Assembly: GCA_964511185.1 (NCBI GenBank)
Contig: CAZEDU010000047.1
Span: 1 to 35,473 of the forward strand
Direction of reading: 5' to 3'
DNA length: 35,473 nt
Origin: CAZEDU01 sp964511185
GTDB taxonomy: Bacteria > Myxococcota > Myxococcia > Myxococcales > Myxococcaceae
Shown: positions 1-7,908 of the stretch, one piece after another
Position numbering within the stretch: the first letter of the stretch is position 1
Layout: each line of letters opens with the position of its first letter
Position numbers and translations under genes: made by a program
The notes under the pieces: model-generated
What the model was told of the DNA's origin: nothing
Databases searched by the model: none
The model's input: only the letters and a program-made list of their open reading frames with translations

Positions 1-1063
1 CCTGCGAGATCATCACCACCGAGATCCCCGCCGAGCGCAGCGCGCTGAACAGCCGCTCGGCCACGCCCGGCACGCCGATCATCCCGGTGCCTTCGATGTT
101 GACGAGCGCCATGTCCTCGACGACCGAGAAGCCCTTCACCGGCCGCTCGGAGCGGGCCTCGGCGTGAATGCGCGTGCCGGGGAGCGACGGCTGGAAGGTG
201 TTCCGGATCCACACCGGAATGCCGCGCCGGATCGCCGGCTCCATCGTGGCCGGGTGCACCACCTTCGCGCCGAAGTACGCCAGCTCGGTCATCTCGGAGT
301 ACGAGACCTCGTCGAGCACCACCGCGTCGGGCACCAGCCGCGGGTCCGCGCTCATCACCCCATCGACGTCGGTCCAGATGGTGATCTCGCCCGCGTCGAG
401 CAGCGCGCCCAAAATCGACGCGGTGTGGTCGCTGCCGTTTCGCCTGAGCGTGGTGGCGACGCCCTCGGGCGTCGAGGCGATGAACCCGGTCACCACCACC
501 ACGTCGCTGGCGACGCTCGCGGCCCAGCGGCTCGCGCGCTCCTGGCTTCTCTTCCAGTCGACGACCACCGCCTTCTCCTGCGGCTCGACCACCAGCACGC
601 TCCGCGCGTCCAGCCACTCGGCCGAGCGCCCGCGCGACGCGAGCAGCGCGTGCAGCAGCTGCGCCGACCAGAGCTCGCCGTAGCCCGACACCAGCTCGAC
701 GACCCGATCCGACGACGTCTTGACCAGCCACACGCCGCGCAGCACCTCGGCGAGATCGCGGAAGTCCTTTTCGAGCACCCCGCGCAGCCGCTCGCCGCCC
801 GCGCCGAGCGCCAATGTCTCGACCGTGTCCAGGTGCAGCTTCTTGAGCGCCTCGAGCGCGGGCAGGTAACCCGCGTCTTGCGAGCCCGCGCGCTCGACCA
901 GCGCGATGAGCGCGTCGGTGACGCCCTTCATCGCCGAGACGACCACCGCCCGCCGCGGCCCTGTTGGCCACGCTTCGATGATGCGGGCGACGGCTTGGTA
1001 CCGCTCCGCGTTTCCGACGCTGGTTCCACCGAACTTGTGAACGACCCACCCCGGCTGGCCCAT
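1..1063 (-). CDS. Aspartate kinase, N-terminal part (possibly bifunctional aspartokinase/homoserine dehydrogenase); runs off the window
   Basis: It phosphorylates L-aspartate with ATP, the first step to lysine, threonine and methionine. Reading leftwards from ATG at 1063 the protein opens with the kinase signature KFGGTSVG, followed by VVVSAMKGVTD, RNGSDHTAS, IWTDVDGVMSADPR and YFGAKVVHPATM. These are the substrate- and ATP-binding motifs of the family. The last visible residues (GTGMIGVPGVAERLF) start the regulatory ACT domain. The long helical insert after VTD and the KTSSDRVVELVSGYGE segment resemble ThrA/MetL-type enzymes more than short LysC enzymes, so a C-terminal homoserine dehydrogenase may follow beyond base 1. 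That cannot be seen here. The start is chosen because KFGGTSVG normally lies within about ten residues of the N-terminus. About 354 codons are present. It is divergent from the LiaF-like gene; the 279-nt intergenic stretch between them holds nothing I recognise. Confidence 0.93.
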   Translation of the reverse strand, partial: MGQPGWVVHKFGGTSVGNAERYQAVARIIEAWPTGPRRAVVVSAMKGVTDALIALVERAGSQDAGYLPALEALKKLHLDTVETLALGAGGERLRGVLEKDFRDLAEVLRGVWLVKTSSDRVVELVSGYGELWSAQLLHALLASRGRSAEWLDARSVLVVEPQEKAVVVDWKRSQERASRWAASVASDVVVVTGFIASTPEGVATTLRRNGSDHTASILGALLDAGEITIWTDVDGVMSADPRLVPDAVVLDEVSYSEMTELAYFGAKVVHPATMEPAIRRGIPVWIRNTFQPSLPGTRIHAEARSERPVKGFSVVEDMALVNIEGTGMIGVPGVAERLFSALRSAGISVVMISQ

Positions 1064-1342
1064 GGGCCGACTCTAGCCGCAGCGAGGCGGGGCGCGCGTT
1101 TTCGGGCACCGGACCACACGCCCAACCCCTTCCTCCAGGCCCTTCAGCGCCCGGTCTCGGCGCCGGGCACCGAACGACGCGCCCAGCGCACGCTTTGCGC
1201 AGCGCCTGTCCCGGACACACCGTGTGCAACGGGGCAGCTCATCGCGCACCCGTAGCCGAAGGTGGCGCACACCTTGCTCTGCTCATCAGCGTTCCCTCCG
1301 GAACGGCCCCGACAGCTCGGCGGCTCGACAAGGAAGAGCGAG

Positions 1343-1939
1343 ATGCGAATGAACTGGTTGGTCATCCTCGGCGTGTTCGTGGTGCTCGTCGGCGTCAGCA
1401 TTCTCTTGCAGGTGTTCTTCGGCTTCCGGCTGCCGATCGTGCGCACCGCCCTGGCGATTCTGTTTCTCTTCATCGGCGCGCGCATGCTGCTGAGCGCCTG
1501 GTCGCCCAGCCGTCTGTCCGGCGACCACACCTCGATGATGTCCGAGAGCCTGTTCCGTCCCGAGCAGGCGACCGGCGGCAAGCTCAAGTACGACATCCTC
1601 TTCAGCAAAGGCACGGTCGATCTGACGCAGCTGCCGCCGCTGGAGCACGATCTCACCGTCGAGGTGAACACGGTGTTCTCGAGCGCGCTGGTGCGCGTGG
1701 GCCCGTCGGTGCCGTACGAAGTGGAAGGGAGCGCGGCGTTCGGCGCGGTTCAGCTGCCCACCGGCGAGCAAGCGGGCTTCGGGCCCGTGTACCGCAACGC
1801 GCCCACCGGCGCGAGCGGCCCCAGGCTGCGCCTCAAGCTCAACGCGGTCTTCGGCCACTGCCGGCTGGAGGAAGGCCGCGGCGCCTTGACCGAGCCACGC
1901 GCGATGGTCCCGCCTCCGACGGAGCGGCACGCGCAGTGA
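1343..1939 (+). CDS. LiaF-like membrane protein (N-terminal TM hairpin plus C-terminal soluble domain)
   Basis: A 198-residue protein with two hydrophobic segments near residues 5-25 and 30-48, so it is probably an inner-membrane hairpin. A soluble domain of about 120 residues follows. The N-terminal pair of helices and the later GKLKYDILFSKGTVDL and VFSSALVRV segments resemble LiaF/DUF2154-type proteins, which in Firmicutes modulate envelope-stress kinases. The role here is unknown. The start at 1343 is preferred over an upstream in-frame ATG at 1262 because an AGGAAGAG ribosome-binding site lies about 5 nt before it and the membrane segment then begins directly. Its TGA overlaps the GTG of the ABC ATPase gene (GTGA), so the two are translationally coupled. 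Family assignment is moderate, from pattern recognition only. Confidence 0.7.
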   Translation: MRMNWLVILGVFVVLVGVSILLQVFFGFRLPIVRTALAILFLFIGARMLLSAWSPSRLSGDHTSMMSESLFRPEQATGGKLKYDILFSKGTVDLTQLPPLEHDLTVEVNTVFSSALVRVGPSVPYEVEGSAAFGAVQLPTGEQAGFGPVYRNAPTGASGPRLRLKLNAVFGHCRLEEGRGALTEPRAMVPPPTERHAQ

Positions 1940-2697
1940 CCGGCGCGGCCGCCATCGAGCTGGTCGGCGTCTGGAAGACCTTCGGTCGCGAGCCGGTGCT
2001 TCGAGGCGTCGACCTGCGCGTGGAGGTCGGAGAGACCTGCGTGGTGCTCGGCAAGAGCGGCTCGGGGAAGACCGTGCTGCTCAAGATCGTCGAAGGGCTG
2101 ATGAAGGCGGACGCCGGGCTCGTGCGCGTGCTCGGCGAAGACCTGAGCCGCATGGACGAGAAGACGCTCCGTCGGTTCCGCCTCAACCTGGGCATCCTCT
2201 TTCAAGCGGGCGCGCTCTTCGATGGGCTCTCGGTGTTCGAGAACGTCGCCTTTCCGCTCCAGGAGCACTCGCCGCTGACGCGTGAAGAGGTGAAGGACCG
2301 CGTCTTCTCGCTCCTGCGCCGCTTGGGGCTCGAGGACGCGGCCAACGCCCTGCCGAGCCAGCTCTCCGGGGGCATGCGCAAGCGCGTGGCGTTCGCGCGC
2401 GCGGTCGTCACCGGGCCCAAGCTGCTCTTGTACGACGAGCCCACCGCGGGGCTCGACCCGCTCACCACCGAGTACGTCGCCGAGGTGATCCGCGAAGGAA
2501 AGCGAAACCACGTCACCTCGCTCCTCATCACCCACGACCTTCCGTCGGCGTTCTCTTTGGCCGACAACATCGCGCTCTTGCACGAAGGACAGCTCGTCGC
2601 GCGCGGGCCACCGGACGCATTCCGCGCGTCGTCTCATCCGGCCGTCCGGGAATTCTTGAAGGAATGGCTCGAGCTTCGGGCCGCCATGGGCCCTTGA
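1936..2697 (+). CDS. ABC transporter ATP-binding protein, MlaF-like
   Basis: A 253-residue ABC ATPase. The Walker A motif is GKSGSGKT (about residues 35-42), the Q-loop region is ILFQAGALFDGLSVFENVAFP, the signature is LSGGM, Walker B is LLLYDEPT and the switch histidine is in ITHD. The Q-loop region with FENVAFPLQEH is characteristic of the MlaF/MCE-type ATPases that drive phospholipid transport between the bacterial membranes. The start is the GTG at 1936, overlapping the stop of the preceding gene by 4 nt. The same frame stays open further upstream, but that part overlaps the LiaF-like gene and does not look like a protein. No MlaE-type permease or MCE-domain gene is adjacent, so its partners must lie elsewhere or the substrate differs. 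The ABC assignment is certain; the lipid-transport role is inferred. Confidence 0.92.
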   Translation: MTGAAAIELVGVWKTFGREPVLRGVDLRVEVGETCVVLGKSGSGKTVLLKIVEGLMKADAGLVRVLGEDLSRMDEKTLRRFRLNLGILFQAGALFDGLSVFENVAFPLQEHSPLTREEVKDRVFSLLRRLGLEDAANALPSQLSGGMRKRVAFARAVVTGPKLLLYDEPTAGLDPLTTEYVAEVIREGKRNHVTSLLITHDLPSAFSLADNIALLHEGQLVARGPPDAFRASSHPAVREFLKEWLELRAAMGP

Positions 2698-2767
2698 AGC
2701 GCTGACGAAAAGTTTGCGGAGGCGGTGGGCTTTCCTCGGCCAGGCCGCCGCGCGGATAATCGCGCGC

Positions 2768-3568
2768 ATGCTCCGCTGCACGCTGTTCGCCGCCGCCGCC
2801 TTCAGCGCCTGCACGCCCAACACCACGTTCTACGAGCCCGAGTACGTGCGCTGCGCGGACAACCCGGTGACGCCGCCCACCGCGCTTCGGCTCGCGAGCT
2901 ACAACGTGAAGTCCGGCCTCGAGTCATCGCTCGACCGCGTCGCCGAGCAGCTGCGCGCCATCGACCCCGACGTGGTGGCGCTGCAAGAGGTCGACGTCGG
3001 CGTGGACCGGACCGGCCGCATCGACGAAGCCGCCGAGCTCGGCGCGCGGCTGGGCATGACGCCGGTGTTCGCCGCCACCATCGACCGCGGCGGCGGCGCC
3101 TACGGCATCGCGATGCTCAGCCGGGTGCCGATTCAGTCTTCCCAGCGCGTCGAGCTGCGCGCCTTCGGCACCTACGAGCCGCGCGTCGCCATCGACGCCG
3201 AGCTGTGCATGGGCACGCACCCGATCCGCTTCATCGCGGTGCACGCCGACTTCATCAACCCCACCGCGAACCTCGAGGTCCTCGCCCGGCACATCGCGCC
3301 GTACGTCGGCAGCGGCGTGGTGGTCGCCGGCGACTTGAACGCCGGGCCGAAGGATGCGGGCCCCAAGCACTTGGTCTCCAGGGGGCTGGTGGATCTCTTC
3401 CACCTCGACGAGCGCTTCACCTTCTGGCCCGCGAAGACGCGGGTCGACTACGTGTTCGCGGACATGCCGATCGCGCGGCACGTGGCCAAGCTCGAAGTCG
3501 GTGACGACAAGGCCAGCGACCACTTCCCCATCTGGGCGGACGTCGAGCTGCCGCAGTGGCCTCCCTGA
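2768..3568 (+). CDS. Endonuclease/exonuclease/phosphatase (EEP) family lipoprotein
   Basis: A 266-residue putative lipoprotein. The N-terminus has a short hydrophobic signal ending in the lipobox-like AFSAC (Cys near residue 16), which decides the start at 2768 over an upstream in-frame codon at 2714. The rest is an EEP (DNase I/sphingomyelinase fold) domain: LASYNVKSG, VVALQEVDVGVDRTG (metal-binding Glu), VVVAGDLNAGP (catalytic Asp/Asn), TRVDYVFAD, and the terminal SDHFPIWADVEL with the catalytic His. All canonical metal and catalytic residues appear to be present. Members cleave phosphodiester or phosphomonoester bonds in nucleic acids, sphingolipids or phosphoinositides; the substrate cannot be read from sequence. 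It is convergent with the PAP2-like gene, with only 4 nt between stop codons. Confidence 0.88.
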   Translation: MLRCTLFAAAAFSACTPNTTFYEPEYVRCADNPVTPPTALRLASYNVKSGLESSLDRVAEQLRAIDPDVVALQEVDVGVDRTGRIDEAAELGARLGMTPVFAATIDRGGGAYGIAMLSRVPIQSSQRVELRAFGTYEPRVAIDAELCMGTHPIRFIAVHADFINPTANLEVLARHIAPYVGSGVVVAGDLNAGPKDAGPKHLVSRGLVDLFHLDERFTFWPAKTRVDYVFADMPIARHVAKLEVGDDKASDHFPIWADVELPQWPP

Positions 3569-3572
3569 AGGC

Positions 3573-4424
3573 TCAGAACACCACCTGCACCGCAAGGCCA
3601 TTCCGAGCCGGCACGATCGCGACGTTGCTCGGCAGCGGGCCGGCGCGCTTCGGGCCCGCGCGATGCCGCACCACCCAGCGGCCGATGAAGTAGCCCATGC
3701 CCGCGCCCCACAGCGCGTCGGAGACGAAGTGGTAGTTGTCGAGCACCACCGTGGTGGCGAACGAGAGCGCGAAGAGGTGAACCGCCGCCGACAGCCACGG
3801 GTTCGCCCAGTAGCCATCGAGGCTGCCGACCATCGCGTAGAGCGAGGCGACGTGACCGGAAGGTGTGCCCGCCGGAAACAGGCGAAAGAACCCGGGCGGC
3901 CCGTGGATGACGCCGAGCCCTTCGCCGTCGTTGGGCCCCTCTCGGCCGAGGAGCAGCTTGAACCCGACGTGGTAGAGCTGCGTCACCGAGAACGCCTCGA
4001 GCATCAGCGAGAACTGCTCGACGTAGCGCGGCTCGTTCGCCCACCACCCGTAAGCGAGGAACCCGGCGGCGGTCCCCCAGAGCCCGCTCCACATCGCCAC
4101 CTCTCCCAGCGGCGTCCACACCAGCCGCTTCGGGCCGAGCTGCGAGCGGACCCACGCCTGCACGTGCGCGTCGTTCGGGTGCTCGAGCGGGAGCATCAGC
4201 GCCACGGTCGGCGCGCCGAAGGTGATGGCCCACGCCCAGTCCTCTTCTTCCCAGTGCGGGATGCCCGCGGGGATCGCCACCAGGTCGGCCGCGACGCGGA
4301 GCGGAAGGACGGCGTTCTCGTAGCGCAGCCCGTCGCCCAAGAGGAACCGGGGCGTGGGCACCTCTTCCGTCGCCTGCGCGGCCGACGTGGCGAGGAACAG
4401 CAGCAGCACAGACGAGGCGATCAT
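3573..4424 (-). CDS. PAP2-superfamily membrane phosphatase-like protein with degenerate motifs
   Basis: A 283-residue protein with a cleavable-looking signal (residues 1-18) and several membrane segments in the second half. PAP2 features visible are FKLLLGREGP (about 155-164, replacing the K-x6-RP motif), PSGH (188-191) and HFVSD (232-236, the H-x3-D of motif 3). The Ser-Arg that normally precedes motif 3 is not visible; Thr-Val occupies that place. Catalytic efficiency as a classical lipid phosphatase is therefore uncertain. The start at 4424 overlaps the stop of the DUF3943-like gene (ATGA, 4 nt), indicating an operon and coupled translation. The likely location is the envelope, acting on phospholipid or isoprenoid phosphates. 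Fold assignment is good, activity uncertain. Confidence 0.83.
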   Translation of the reverse strand: MIASSVLLLFLATSAAQATEEVPTPRFLLGDGLRYENAVLPLRVAADLVAIPAGIPHWEEEDWAWAITFGAPTVALMLPLEHPNDAHVQAWVRSQLGPKRLVWTPLGEVAMWSGLWGTAAGFLAYGWWANEPRYVEQFSLMLEAFSVTQLYHVGFKLLLGREGPNDGEGLGVIHGPPGFFRLFPAGTPSGHVASLYAMVGSLDGYWANPWLSAAVHLFALSFATTVVLDNYHFVSDALWGAGMGYFIGRWVVRHRAGPKRAGPLPSNVAIVPARNGLAVQVVF

Positions 4425-5914
4425 GTGTTCCAGACCACCAGGAGCTGACCGACCAGCTCGGCGGCCTGAGCGCGCGAGCGACCCAGCGCGCCCAGGCGAA
4501 CCTCTTGATCGAACCGAAGCATGAGCGCCAGGTCCGTGGGGTAGATCGGCAGCTCGAGCCACATGCGCGGCGAGAGCCGCTGCTCCGCGAGCAGGGGACC
4601 TTTACCGGAGAACGCCCCTTGCGCCTCGCGCAGGCCGTACCAGCGCAAGGACGCGCCGAGCTCTGCGCCGGCGTAGCGCAGCGCGGCCGACGTCGAACCG
4701 CGCGCGCCGAACGACCAGTAGTAGCCGTTCTTCGCCAGCACCGGCGGCAGCGCCGCGACGTCATCGCGGCCCGGGTTGCTCCACAGACCTTGCGAGAACA
4801 CCGCGCCGAACACGGGGTGCATGTCCATCTCGAGCAGCAGGCGGAAGCCGGCGTACTCGAGCGTCACGTGCGCCGACGGCCCCAAGGGCGACACCATCGC
4901 CACCTGATCGCGCGTCTGCAGCGGTGGCCGCTCCCAGTGCTCGTAGAACGTGCTCAGGCCCAGGTGCCCCGACCAGCCCTGGACGTCGGCGCCGCGCGGC
5001 TCGAGCGACTGGCCGTACGCGCCTAGGAAGGTGCTGTGCGCGTAAGCCTCGATCGCGGCGAGCCCGTCGGGGCGCATCATCATCTCCAGGCGCATGCGGG
5101 TGGCGAGCGGCCGCCCGATGAAGCGCGCCGAGCGGCCGAGCCCGTCGCCGGTTCGATGCACCAGGCGCGCCTGGCCGCCCAGCGCGATGCCCGCGAACGG
5201 CACGCGACCGCCTTCGGTCGCCACCGCGCTGGTGCCGCCGTACAGCGAGAAGTGGTGCCAGGTGTCGGTCGACCAGCCGTCCGCGTCCCAGCGGCGCGCG
5301 CCTTGGGGCTGCCGGCGCCACGGGTAGAAGCTGGAGGGCCCCGCCAGCACGCGCGCGACCGACGTGTTCACCGGCGTCGGCTCGCTGCGCAGAAAGAACT
5401 CGCTCAGCTGGTAGAGCGACTCACCGATGGCGAACCCGCCGGCCGGCGTGACGATCATGTCGTTGATCGCGACGATCTCCCGGTACTCGGTCGTCAGCTC
5501 CCACAACGACGACATGCCCACGGCGCTGATCAGCGCGAGCGCGACGCCCGAGCGGTTGTTGCGCGCGGCCAGGTAGTAGCCCGCGCCCGCGACCGCGTGG
5601 CCAGGCAGGTTCAGGTAGAGCGGGTTGTCGTCGTAGTCGACCGCCTCGTGCGTGATGAGCTTCTTCTCGAAGGTCGACCAGCTGAAGTCGTAGCGCCAGT
5701 CGGGCTGGTTGGCCTCGGTGCCGAGCAGGTACCAGGTGGTGCCCACCGCGAAGATCGCCCCCAGCTCGAGCACCGCGCCCGGAAACCCGTTCCATTCGGC
5801 GGCCGGCGATGTGCGCCGGCGCAAGCTGGCCGCCGGCTCCGCGGGCTCCTCGGCGCTCGCGGCGGTGGCGAGGAGGCACAGCGCGACGACGGATGAGAGC
5901 GCCTTCGACATCAT
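4421..5914 (-). CDS. DUF3943-like envelope protein
   Basis: A 497-residue exported protein with a signal peptide (residues 1-21, ending ATAASA). The N-terminal half carries the block YDDNPLYLNLPGHAVAGAGYY followed by SSLWELTTEY and ITPAGGFAIGE-like segments, which I associate with DUF3943 proteins. The second half is rich in alternating hydrophobic residues with Trp/Tyr and Gly, consistent with outer-membrane beta strands, and ends QLLVVWNT. No catalytic motif is recognised. It is transcribed with the PAP2-like gene (4-nt overlap), suggesting a shared envelope or lipid role. The start has two adjacent ATGs (5914 and 5911). Function is unknown; the membrane location is inferred. Confidence 0.8.
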   Translation of the reverse strand: MMSKALSSVVALCLLATAASAEEPAEPAASLRRRTSPAAEWNGFPGAVLELGAIFAVGTTWYLLGTEANQPDWRYDFSWSTFEKKLITHEAVDYDDNPLYLNLPGHAVAGAGYYLAARNNRSGVALALISAVGMSSLWELTTEYREIVAINDMIVTPAGGFAIGESLYQLSEFFLRSEPTPVNTSVARVLAGPSSFYPWRRQPQGARRWDADGWSTDTWHHFSLYGGTSAVATEGGRVPFAGIALGGQARLVHRTGDGLGRSARFIGRPLATRMRLEMMMRPDGLAAIEAYAHSTFLGAYGQSLEPRGADVQGWSGHLGLSTFYEHWERPPLQTRDQVAMVSPLGPSAHVTLEYAGFRLLLEMDMHPVFGAVFSQGLWSNPGRDDVAALPPVLAKNGYYWSFGARGSTSAALRYAGAELGASLRWYGLREAQGAFSGKGPLLAEQRLSPRMWLELPIYPTDLALMLRFDQEVRLGALGRSRAQAAELVGQLLVVWNT

Positions 5915-6044
5915 CGATTCCCACGTGGACCCGAGTGCAGATCACGCGCCGGGCACCGTTCAGGACGCACCCGCTCCTACCCGAAAACCTGCGCCGCGGC
6001 GCACCGAATGACGGCGCGGTCCTGCAGGGCTTGCGTCGAGCCCC

Positions 6045-6587
6045 TCAGCGGCTCGCCGGGGCGTGGGCCACCGCCGAGAACGGCAGCGGGTGGGCCCGAC
6101 AGCACGCCGGCAGCTCGGCCTGAACGAGCGCCACCGCGCGCTCGGCCTTCTCCAGGAACTGGCTGGTGCTGTTGATCACCACGCGCCGGGGGTGGCGCTC
6201 CCAGACCTGAAGGATGCNNNNNNNNNNCCTCGGCCGCCGTTTCGATCCGGTGCGGGTTCACGTGGTTGTACTCGCCCTCGTTCGGCGTGCGCAGGTGAAT
6301 GACCAAGTCGTAGCGCGAGAGCTCGGCGGCCATGTCCGTCGCGAGCTCGGAGAAGAACGCCGCCTGTGGGCCGGGCCAGTACGCTGCACCGACCGCTGCT
6401 GCGCTTCGTTTTGAGCGCGCCTGGGAAAGCCGCCGCGAAACAGCAGGCTCGCCGACTCGGGCACGATGATCACGTGTTGGCACAGCTGCCGCGCGACGAT
6501 CTCCAACACCGCCGTCTTTCCGGCGCCTGGCCCTCCGGTCAACAGGATGCGCTTGGGGCCCGCCTTCGCCTTCATCACGTTCGACAT
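6045..6587 (-). pseudogene. AAA/P-loop ATPase gene with internal deletion/frameshift and an assembly gap
   Basis: From ATG at 6587 (with AAAGG just upstream) the protein reads MSNVMKAKAGPKRILL, then the Walker A GGPGAGKT (residues 18-25), and continues to FRGGFPRRAQNEAQQR. The similarity then jumps to another frame near 6380-6400, resuming at AYWPGPQAAFFSELATD and DLVIHLRTPNEGEYNHVNPHR. After the ten Ns (6218-6227) a third segment, ILQVWERHPRRVVINST...FLEKAERAV, runs to a TGA at 6045-6047. Related AAA_28/NadR-type proteins have roughly 25-30 residues, including an acidic DRG motif, between the QR and YWPG segments; those are missing here. The gene is either a true pseudogene or mis-assembled. 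Removing the Ns puts the segments on either side in the same frame. Function of the family is unclear. Confidence 0.75.
6218..6227. other. Assembly gap (10 N)
   Basis: Ten Ns inside the AAA/P-loop gene. The partial codons on the two sides (one base on one side, two on the other) join in frame, so the true missing length is probably zero or a multiple of three. Protein context suggests a handful of residues are missing. Confidence 0.98.
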
Positions 6588-6662
6588 GCTTCGCCTTTCG
6601 ACTGGGTCTGGTGTCGAAGGTTCAGCAAGCGGTGTTCCAAGGCGGATCCGCGGGGGGCACAA

Positions 6663-6736
6663 CGCGCCCGGAGGGAGTCGAACCCCCGACCCTTGGATTC
6701 GAAGTCCAATGCTCTATCCAGCTGAGCTACGGGCGC
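6663..6736 (-). tRNA. tRNA-Arg (anticodon TCG)
   Basis: The 74-nt cloverleaf has acceptor stem GCGCCCG/CGGGCGC, D-arm TAGCTCAGCTGGATAGAGC, anticodon stem TTGGA/TCCAA with loop CTTCGAA, and T-arm GGGGGTTCGACTCCC. The discriminator is G and no CCA is encoded. It lies 12 nt downstream of tRNA-His on the same strand and is almost certainly co-transcribed. Confidence 0.95.
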
Positions 6737-6748
6737 AAAGAGAAGGTG

Positions 6749-6822
6749 GGCGACCAACCGGGCTTGAACCGGTAACCCCCGGAGCCACAGTCCGGTGCTC
6801 TGCCAGTTGAGCTATGATCGCC
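6749..6822 (-). tRNA. tRNA-His (anticodon GTG)
   Basis: Cloverleaf with the extra 5' G(-1) facing C73 that is typical of tRNA-His, acceptor GCGATCA/TGGTCGC, anticodon stem CCGGA/TCCGG with loop CTGTGGC, and T-arm ACCGGTTCAAGCCCGGT. CCA is not encoded. It is the first gene of the His-Arg pair. Confidence 0.94.
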
Positions 6823-6872
6823 GTCAGTCGAAAGACGCACGGCTCGCTGCGACAACGCGTGGCGCCGGCTCA

Positions 6873-6899
6873 AGTATCCAAGCCAAGCGCGCCAGTCAA
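6873..6899 (-). promoter_or_regulatory. Candidate sigma70-type promoter for tRNA-His/tRNA-Arg
   Basis: Reading the minus strand, TTGACT (6899-6894) is followed after 15 nt by GATACT (6878-6873), which has four matches to TATAAT; a 17-nt alternative -10 (TACTTG) is weaker. The site ends about 50 nt before the tRNA-His 5' end and lies in a locally AT-richer stretch. It is a prediction only. Confidence 0.45.
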
Positions 6900-7019
6900 T
6901 TCGCAGATTCACCGCCCCAATCAACGTAAACAATCGTTACAAAACCATCAAGCACCTTCGAGTCCGAGGGGGCCGACAACCTTGTGTTCGTTTCAGACCC
7001 CTCACGTTGGGAGTGACCC

Positions 7020-7610
7020 GTGGGCTTTGGAAATTTCATCAAGAAGCTGAACCCGCTGAACCTGGCGACCAGCTTCGTGGGCGGCAACGTCGGCTCGGTG
7101 CTGCGCGTGGCGACGACGGTCGTTCAAGGCTTCGCCACCGGGCGCAAGTTCGGCGACATCATGAAGGACGCGATGAAGCAGGTGGCGATCATCGCGGTCA
7201 AGGCCGCGGTGGTCTACGCGACCGGCGGCACCGCGGGCCTGTTCATCAACACGTTGATCGACAAGCTCTCGGGCGTGCTCGGCACCTCGGCGGCGAAGGT
7301 GGCGGCGAACACCATCCTGTCGCCGCGGGTCACCGAGTGGATCGTCAGCAAGATGAACGGCTTCGGCGACAAGCTGACGATGGAGACGGTGCAGAAGGAG
7401 ATCACCGACATCGTGCTGCGCGCGGCCAACCTGAAGAGCACCGAGGAGCAGCTCCCGCTCGACATGGATCAGGAAGCGGTCAAGGCCGAGCTCAACTACT
7501 ACCTCGAGCAGCTGATCAACCGGCACTACACGCCGACCGACCTGAGCCAGACCAACGAGTCGCTCGAAGGCATGTACGGCGATCCCGTCGACGAGTTCAT
7601 CTTCGAGTAA
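7020..7610 (+). CDS. Unknown 196-residue protein inserted between two tRNA pairs
   Basis: I do not recognise this protein. It begins at GTG 7020 with GGGAG six nt upstream. The first 60 percent is rich in Gly, Ala, Val and Ile with scattered Lys (for example AIIAVKAAVVYATGGTAGLF, about residues 60-79), which could form amphipathic or membrane-associating helices. The last third is acidic and polar, ending VDEFIFE. There is no signal peptide, Cys cluster or catalytic motif. It runs opposite to the four tRNAs around it and splits them two and two. A strong intrinsic terminator follows 28 nt after the stop, so it is a self-contained transcription unit. Codon use looks like that of the neighbours, so it is probably an expressed gene. 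Confidence 0.75.
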   Translation: MGFGNFIKKLNPLNLATSFVGGNVGSVLRVATTVVQGFATGRKFGDIMKDAMKQVAIIAVKAAVVYATGGTAGLFINTLIDKLSGVLGTSAAKVAANTILSPRVTEWIVSKMNGFGDKLTMETVQKEITDIVLRAANLKSTEEQLPLDMDQEAVKAELNYYLEQLINRHYTPTDLSQTNESLEGMYGDPVDEFIFE

Positions 7611-7637
7611 CGCTTTCACTGAGTGGGGGTGTTGAGA

Positions 7638-7672
7638 ACGCTCGGCCTGAACCAGGCCGGGCGTTTTCTTTT
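7638..7672 (+). terminator. Intrinsic terminator of the 7020-7610 gene
   Basis: A 12-bp stem, ACGCTCGGCCTG (7638-7649) with CAGGCCGGGCGT (7653-7664) and one G-T wobble, has a 3-nt loop and is followed by TTTCTTTTT. A second inverted repeat, TTTTCGCGG/CCGCGAAAA (7670-7678 and 7688-7696), follows directly before tRNA-Arg(TCT) and may serve the opposite strand. Confidence 0.9.
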
Positions 7673-7697
7673 TCGCGGAAGCGACCACCGCGAAAAG

Positions 7698-7771
7698 CGC
7701 GCCCGGCGGGACTCGAACCCACGACCCTCGGCTTAGAAGGCCGATGCTCTATCCAGCTGAGCTACGGGCGC
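7698..7771 (-). tRNA. tRNA-Arg (anticodon TCT)
   Basis: The 74-nt cloverleaf has acceptor GCGCCCG/CGGGCGC, the same acceptor and D-arm sequence as the TCG tRNA-Arg at 6663-6736, anticodon stem TCGGC/GCCGA with loop CTTCTAA, and T-arm GTGGGTTCGAGTCCCGC. No CCA is encoded. It lies 17 nt downstream of tRNA-Pro. Confidence 0.95.
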
Positions 7772-7788
7772 TTATCCATGCTGCACTG

Positions 7789-7862
<74 letters not shown>

Positions 7863-7908
7863 AAGTACGAGGACACCTTCTGAGATCTGGCCCTAAACCG
7901 CAAGGGCT

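Noticed and set aside
1144..1342. Cys-containing minus-strand reading frame upstream of the aspartokinase
   Set aside because: The frame covers the LiaF-like gene start in antisense; no start site or family match.
6466..6933. Short open frames across the tRNA genes
   Set aside because: They read through tRNA-Arg and tRNA-His sequence and have no protein-like features.
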